Of a stretch of DNA of 64,000 nucleotides, positions 57,513-64,000 are shown piece by piece. Where the stretch lies: positions 2,959,501 through 3,023,500 of the forward strand of contig OZ022256.1 of the NCBI GenBank assembly GCA_963978905.1. The letters are read 5' to 3'. The notes beneath the pieces were generated by a model. That model was not told the origin of the DNA. It ran no database searches and was given only the letters and a program-made list of their open reading frames with translations. The position numbers and the translations under genes were made by a program. Every line of letters begins with the position of its first letter. Position 1 is the stretch's first letter. Origin of the DNA: Trichostrongylus colubriformis. Its lineage: Eukaryota; Nematoda; Chromadorea; Rhabditida; Trichostrongylidae.

Positions 57513-59940
57513 AATGATGGGATGTTATAAGAAGTACCAGGCCGGTTGTACCTCTACCTTAACTTGTAACAGACAGACAGGCAAACTGACAGTTAGACAG
57601 ACAGACAGACAGTCAAACTTCTGCTTTATATATGGGATTGATAAATGTATTTTCAACGTCAGTCAAATCTTCATAAGCGCCATGCTCTCGGTTTCCATTA
57701 AGAAAGGTTTAGGTGTTGGAATACGTATTGGGAGCCGGCCACGATTCAAGTAGGCATGTTAAGTCGTTCCGACTAGATTTTCTATCTAACATCCGAACCT
57801 ATATCCCTTTAGTTGGTTGACCGAAGCGGGCTTCCGATCAGTATCCCAGACTCTTAGCTGTTGTGCTCTATCTCCACGACTACCCCATAGTTTCTGAAGT
57901 AAACAAATAAGTAGAAAATATTTCAAGGAAACAGCGATGATTGCCTACAACGGAAAACGGATCCCCCCAAAAATTCTTCTTTTATTTGTTATTTTGCACT
58001 CATCTTTTAAAGCTCATCAACTCTTTGTATCTCTTATTAGATGCGAGAAAGACTGTCCCCAAAGTGCTGGAGCCCTGACTTGGTTCATTTCCTGCTCGGA
58101 GTTCTTATGTAGACGCGGAGATGCGGGCTGTCCAGCAACAGCAGCAAACATGAGTACCGCCATTGCAAATGCTCGACAACTCAAGTGTATGTGATGGCAT
58201 GAGGAGAGCTGTGTGTTTGCTGAGATCTGCTGGAGCTGGAGCAGCTCTCAAGGCCGTCGGCGGCTGCCCGGTGGATGGGAGGAGGAGCCCCCTCCACCGA
58301 GCTCTCCCACCAGCTCGTTCTACACAAAAGAGCGCCGCCGCCTCTACTGCCACCGCTGCAGTTTGCCATTAATATGTGATGGACTTTTTATTTACCGCCA
58401 ATTGGTCTCAGTGCCCGCGTCCGTCTCATCCCCTCCCCCCCCCCCCCCCCCGCTTGATGAACGCTGCCCTTCTCACCGCTAAGACCTTCGTCAAACTTTG
58501 CGATTTTTCGTCTGCGATTTTGCGGCGTCGCACTTTCACGCGATACCACGACCTTGAAATTGTGCAATGTCGCAAATTCGCTTGCGAAAGTGCGACCCGC
58601 AAAATCGGATAATTGCAAGATCGCAAACGCCTCGCTATGGAGGGTAGCTGCACCTTTTTTGCACTCAAACACGCAAGTTTCGCGCGTGTTCAACGTGAAT
58701 CGACCCCGACGACATGCAAAGGCGGGCATTTGTTTATGCGATCCCTCACTCGCAGCTTTGCAGGCGGCTATTTTCAAGTACACTCACCGCCACTCCGTGG
58801 AATTCTGAGGTACTCACCAGGACCGTTTTGACCCCCCCCCCTCCTCACTCGAGGCTGAGGCTGTTGGTTTCCTGCTGTTGTGCTGTGTGTGTGCGTATGT
58901 GCAATCATGCGTCCATCTGTCAGCAGTAGTCCTCACAACAACGCATGTGCACGCGCGCGAACCTTTTAACGACGACGGAAGTTGCTGGGCGTCGGGGCTG
59001 CCGTCGTCGTCGTTGTCCCCCCCCCCCCCCCGTTCTTTCGTGTGCTTAGCACCGGCTTTTCCCACTCTGTTCCTCTCTGTTTCAGACTGCTTGTATCAAA
59101 GGATTTCACTACTGTTTACACATCCTCCGCGAGCCTCTTCGTAGTGCTTAGTGCTCTGTCGAGGTATTGATCGCGGTTACTTTGCCACAGGCCATTTTCG
59201 GTAATCCACTTATGCGGTGCGCGGAACTTCATTCATTGCGCTCAGCTTCATTGCCCAATTGCACATTCTCTCTTCCGAAAAAGTGAGTGCTCTCAATCAA
59301 GTCGTCTTTGCCCTGCACAGAACAAAGCCCTCAGGCACGCACTAATCCCTCCTGAAACTCAAAAATCTTTCCCCGTCTAGAAATATTCACAGAACAATTT
59401 TACTCATGTCCTCCCTCCCACTCAAATGACCTCGAAATTAGCAGCAATCTCTCGACAACCTTCCAAGGTGAAATCTCTGCAGCGGCAGGTGACGAGAGGT
59501 GTCTCAAAATGGGATGAAAAGTGACTGGAAAGGTGAACGAGGCCGCCCAGGCTGGCTAAGGAAGGCTGGACAGCCAGCCATGGCTGTGTCTAGGCTGCTC
59601 CCTTGGCCACCCCGCTGCTCCCCCCCTCACCCAATAACCACGCTGACGCTTGAGCTCCATCCCCATTCATCTATTATAGTAATTACGATTGATTCGATTC
59701 GACTTCCGGCTTTCCATTCCCCCATACATTCCCGCCCGAGTCGTGTACGGCGGAACGGGGGTGACGCACAGCCGGTAAACGACTTTAATTTGATTTTTAT
59801 TAACTTTAGCTGTGAAATTCATGAAAATTATTTTTCCTGGAACTACACAATCACTATACTTTCAATGCTTGTTTTATCCTTTTGACTTTTCGCACTCACA
59901 ATATTGTCCCTCCCCAATCCTTGGAACCGCAGTCCATCTC
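57513..59940. other. intergenic: GC-rich, MITE C, C-tracts
   Basis: Family C copy at 58480-58635; C-tracts at 58434-58450, 58832 and 59018-59030. Overlapping open frames on both strands at 58100-59170 lack domains and follow GC skew. Confidence 0.55.
58480..58635. repeat. family C palindromic MITE, copy 4
   Basis: AAGACCTTCGTCAAACTTTG CG, CACGACCTTGAAATTGTGCA, CGCAAAATCGGATAATTGCA. Ends are degenerate. Confidence 0.6.
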
Positions 59941-59944
59941 ATAG

Positions 59945-60545
59945 AAAAGACAACTACTCAAATTTTTCCTTGAGTTCTTTACTTCTAAAAGCCACTCACT
60001 TTTCATGCCATCGAGTAGCTGCCATTATAACGCCTTCATTTCCTTTCATTCTTGCAACTTTGTCCCGCCCCCCCCCCCCCCTGGTCTTTCTATTCCCCGG
60101 GCTAACATCTCGCAACTGCTCGTATTTTCCCTGAAAAGGTATAATTATAAGGAAGCCATCTAAAAGTCATTTTTGCGTCATCAAGTAATCGCCACGATCA
60201 CACCTTTCATTTCCCTGTCTCCCTGTTTTGTCCCTCCCTGTTGACTTTCGATTATAGTCTCCTTCTCAGAAGTGACAATTATTCGAGTTTCCCTTGAAGT
60301 CGTCTAATTGTATATGAACTTCTCAGAGCCAACTTTCCTACGATCACGTCACGATCACGCCTTTCATTCTTTTGCCTCCTCACAGCTTTGCCCCTCCTTT
60401 CTATAAAAGTGACAACTACTCGAGTTTTCTCTTATGGTCGTATCGTAGGTGAGCTTCTAATAGCCAATTTTTATATCATCAAGCAACCGCCCCGATCAGC
60501 TTTTCACTTTCTTTCATTCTCGCAATTTATCCCTCTAAATTTCGA
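59945..60545. repeat. degenerate tandem repeat, about four 130-150 bp units
   Basis: Each unit has GACAACTACTC.A.TTTT, a CTTCTAA.AGCCA segment, ATCAAG.A.CCGCC..GATCAC and CTTTCATT....CTTTG(T)CCCTCC. A related piece occurs at 62195-62360. Confidence 0.6.
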
Positions 60546-62744
60546 TCCGCAGAAGTGAATCATTGGGTCATTCATGAGTAATGTCGTTTTTTTTTTCGAA
60601 CGAAACATTTTCCGATAGATTTACAAGTTCGTGCGGCATTTTATAAGTCGTTCGAGAGAGATTTTTTTTTCTATAAAAGAACTTGCTTTCTTTCACTATG
60701 GAACGGTGTGTATAATTTTTGAATATTTCAAAATGGGGCTGGTTTTCAGCTGCGAAGGGGTGGACCTACAGCTTTTGTATGTCGTTCGATAGCATTTTCT
60801 CAGAGGAATCGAACGGCACACATTTCATTAGGGGATCTCCGTCTGCAGATGAGTTAAGGGATGGTTTTTGTTTAGCAGAGTATACATGGAGGCGCTGTTT
60901 AGGGCCACACAAAGGAGTAGGGGCTGATCTGAAAGGCTCGAAATTTTAAAATCTCTACACTTCCATGAGTTCAGATTGAGATTGTGAAAGGATTTTAGCT
61001 TCAACTTATCAGGTTCCAAAGAAAATTTCCCTCCATCTTCTCAGGATGTGAAAAAATCGAATCTGAGAAAACCGAAAACTTGTAGCATCTTCTTGTAGAG
61101 CTCGATGAGCTGATTACGAAAATGTATACAAGTCCAATAAAAAACCAATAAACTATCGATTTATAGCGGGAAAAGGCAAAAACGCGTTTTCGCGCGATTT
61201 TCAGGACTGTTGCTGATCAGAATTTGACATTTTATAAACCACTGAACTCATCGCATTGAGACGAATCCAACGCTCCTAAGAACTTTCCATTTTATCCACT
61301 TTGAACGATGTTATGACGTTGCGACGGTTTGTTCGCGAACAAACCGTCGCAAGGCGAAAATTACTCACGCGACGCGAGCGGTATTGTAGTTGACAAAAAT
61401 TGACCTAACCGGCAATTAATTAAAATAATTAAAATACTATATTTCACGCTAGAAAAATCAACCAATCATAAGTCCCGTATTTAGCATCGACCTCTTTTAC
61501 AAATTGCATTAATTGGTTGGTTTTTCCCGAGAACACTCACATTCAATGGAAATGAAATGTGAACCATTTGGAAAGATTTCTTCTCCTCTACCAAAAATTT
61601 GTTATCATTCAGTTCTGGCTGCGATTCAGACTGAGTATCGAAACTATGTGAAGGAAACTCAGATGACATTATTTCACAATTTGTTTCTTCAACAGAAATT
61701 TAAGGAATCCGCTAAGTAATGTTTCCCTTTCCCTACTCATTACCTGCATTTCACGTTCCACCACTGTTTCAACCGATTGGTTGAAAAACTTTCTTGTCTT
61801 GATTTGAAAAAAATGCCAAAAATAAGCGAGTTATGATGGAAAAGTCAAAGTTGGAAAAAGAGTGAGGCTACTTCTCAAGCAACCGGCTGGTAGGACATAT
61901 AGAAGAGGTCGGGGCTAATACACACATGATTGGTTCATTTTTCTAAAATGAAATATACTTGTTTCAATTAATTGCCGGGTAGGTTAATTCAAAGAAATTA
62001 AACATGTCATTTGGTAAAACAGAAAAATCTCTTTCGAATGATGTATGAAGTGCTACACGAACTGATAATTTTGTAAGAAAAAAATTCGTTTGTAAAAAAA
62101 GCGACACTACTTGTGGAATGACCCAATACCTGAGTATTTCCCAAACAATTGTTTGCGTAGATGCAGGTGAAATTTTGAAAACCGCTTTTCATACAACCGA
62201 GCACCACCACGATTCTTTCCTTCTCACAGCTTTGTCCCTTCTTTCTATAAGAGTGACAATTACTCGAACTTTTACGTACATTTTCCAGTTGTAAGCGGGC
62301 TTGCCTGAAGGCATTTTTCACATATTCACATAATCAAGCCAGCGCCACGATCAATACAACAACGTACACGAGGGCTGTGCTCAGACTTTTTTGAAGGCAG
62401 TATGTCCTGCTGCTGCTTGACGTGACCACCACCACCACCATCGCTGGAGGCCTAATTGACAGGAATGATTTTTCATCGCTGCTTCCTCCCTCTCTGCAGA
62501 CAGCGAAGCGGCACTAATTGCCTTTGCCCCAGCTAATCTATAACCAATGTGTGTGTGCACACAATTAGACTTTGTCACACATAACAAATGAGAGACATGA
62601 AAAATGCAAGGAAAAGGGAATAAACGAGATGTCATAAAACTGTAGACCGCAGTGTTCGAGTGATCATTGTGCCCTTTCCCCGTGTCCATCCCCCTTCACG
62701 TGGGCTAATTTACTTCATACATAAAGTGACTAACAGCGGTTAAA
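60546..62744. other. intergenic: palindrome, otherwise nothing clear
   Basis: Contains the 34-bp palindrome at 61319-61352, a stray tandem unit at 62195-62360 and an ACC microsatellite at 62425. No gene called. Confidence 0.5.
61319..61352. repeat. perfect 34-bp palindrome
   Basis: Half-site TTGCGACGGTTTGTTCG followed at once by its exact complement, with no spacer. Confidence 0.9.
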
Positions 62745-63874
62745 AGAATTGTGCAAGGAAAAATGGGTTCCTCTGTTACCCATATATTTATGTTGTATTT
62801 GCTTAATAAAGGCCGCATGCAAAGTTTCACGCGAAAAAGCGAGAATCCGGCCGAGATACAGCTCCTCAAAGTGGGGGTCGCTGGTTATTGGTACGACCAC
62901 GCCTTCTTCGCACCTAATTACTTTTGCCTCGCACATGGGGTGCGAGGTGACCCCAATTGGTTGCGAGAACTCACGGATCATCATGTTACCCACATTGATC
63001 CATAAAATGAGTGAAAAACAAATCAGACAAGCAATATAAATAGGACAATTTTCTTGAGCAATATAAATAGGACAATTTCACAAACTTTTCGAAACATGGT
63101 ATCTTAAAGTCTATCCAAGAAAAGCGGAATGGTATTGGTGATGGCAATGAACTCTGACTTCCGATGGAACTTCGAAATGCTTATTTACATCAAAAAAATA
63201 TGGCACGTTCTGAAACGGTATAAGATGGCCAATGATGAATAGGCCTTTCTTCTGCAATACCTATGACAGCAATTTAGCTAATCGCAAGAGGATGTTCTTC
63301 TTGCAAACGAAACACTCGCCACTTAGCCTCATCTATTCATCTTAGATTTATGTTATTTTTGTGTTGTCACTCTCCGTTAATAGATATTGAATACACCTGA
63401 ATAATTTGCATAATAGCGGTTAATCTGCATTTCAATTAATGAACCTTTACTCAATTTATGGATCAATGAGGGTGACAAGATGATCCGCGAATTCTCGCCG
63501 CTAACTGGGGTCACCTCGCACCTCATGTGCGAGGCAACAGTAATTAGCTGCGAAAAAGGCGGGGTCGTACCAATAACCACCTTCCCTGGTTGCCGAAGAG
63601 GCGGACCTCAAAGTAGATGCGTCGTCCGTCGCGGTCGGAGGCGAAGAGTGGGTTTGTTTACGTATCTTTTGGCTCTCACTATGCGTCTTCTACCACTGCG
63701 GACGATGGGGCGGGCATTTACTCTGAGACCCCGAACCTCGACCGCCTTTTAGAGGAGTTCAATCCTAGACGGATTTTCACTTTACCGCTCGAAACCTGCA
63801 TGCGGTCCTTATTAAGCAAATACAACATAAATATATGGGAAACAGAAAGACACCTTTTTTTCGTGTACTATTCC
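62745..63874. mobile_element. family E foldback with a second foldback inserted
   Basis: Outer arms AGAATTGTGCAAGGAAAAAT ... and ... TCGTGTACTATTCC match family E. The inner element 62882-63580 starts TGGTTATTGGTACGACC and ends GGTCGTACCAATAACCA, with arms of about 131 bp (62882-63012; 63450-63580) and a loop of about 440 bp. Confidence 0.75.
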
Positions 63875-64000
63875 TCTAAGTATCGTAGGGTCCAAGCGTA
63901 GCAAGGGAATCCTCGAGGAGGGTCGTATTTTACCTATTCTATAGAGGGATGGTCGTTTTTGCCAGGCGAGGATGTGCTCAGACACGAAGAGAGATCGGAA

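Noticed and set aside
58213..59170. Overlapping GC-rich open frames on both strands
   Set aside because: Composition-driven; Pro/Arg/Ser/Ala-rich with no domain and no splice structure.
61513..61719. 68-aa plus-strand frame that reads like a helical exon
   Set aside because: No homologous motif recognised and no neighbouring exon in phase found.

Overview
This is nuclear DNA of a nematode, probably clade V and possibly strongylid or Pristionchus-like. I infer that from one very large intron-rich gene that looks orthologous to Caenorhabditis fmi-1, from TTTCAG-type 3' splice sites, from many 55-80 nt introns mixed with multi-kb ones, and from a dense load of small DNA transposons. I cannot name the species. 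No operon, rRNA, tRNA, CRISPR or prokaryotic feature was seen.

Layout. Positions 211-42771 (+) hold one gene, here reconstructed as 54 coding exons (7,707 nt, 2,568 codons plus stop). All exons are in continuous reading phase, and every intron is GT..AG. The product is Flamingo/CELSR/Starry night, a seven-pass cadherin and adhesion GPCR. In order it has a signal peptide and basic propeptide, nine cadherin repeats, a membrane-adjacent module, EGF repeats, LamG, EGF, LamG, two EGFs, two laminin-type EGFs, a HormR domain, a GAIN domain with a very degenerate GPS, seven transmembrane helices and a cytoplasmic tail ending in an acidic, Tyr-rich, Arg-rich exon. Positions 42772-64000 hold the 3' UTR with a probable poly(A) signal, then about 21 kb in which I see no convincing gene, only repeats.

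Repeats. The introns and the 3' flank carry several dispersed families, lettered here: (A) a TA-flanked 714-741 bp element, three copies; (B) a repeat with a TTGTCAC-type minisatellite; (C) and (G) small GGCC-ended MITEs with 3-bp target duplications; (D) a tRNA-like SINE; (E) a 0.4 kb foldback element; (F) a GGGTGTGTACAC-ended MITE; (H) a TCCCTACTATATATAAA-type Helitron-like element; (P) a family capped by poly-G and poly-C tracts; (Q) an AAAT-tailed repeat; plus a truncated mariner with a recognisable transposase N-terminus. Several are nested and give clear insertion histories: P containing D containing C at 19927-20403, A inside H at 50886-51900, and one foldback inside another at 62745-63874.

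How it fits together. In other animals Flamingo/CELSR proteins act in planar polarity, axon guidance and synapse placement through homophilic cadherin contacts. The main points of interest here are the GPS that lacks the catalytic His-Leu-Thr/Ser triad, possible alternative C-termini and a NAGNAG acceptor, and the way mobile elements form or crowd splice sites of this one conserved gene.
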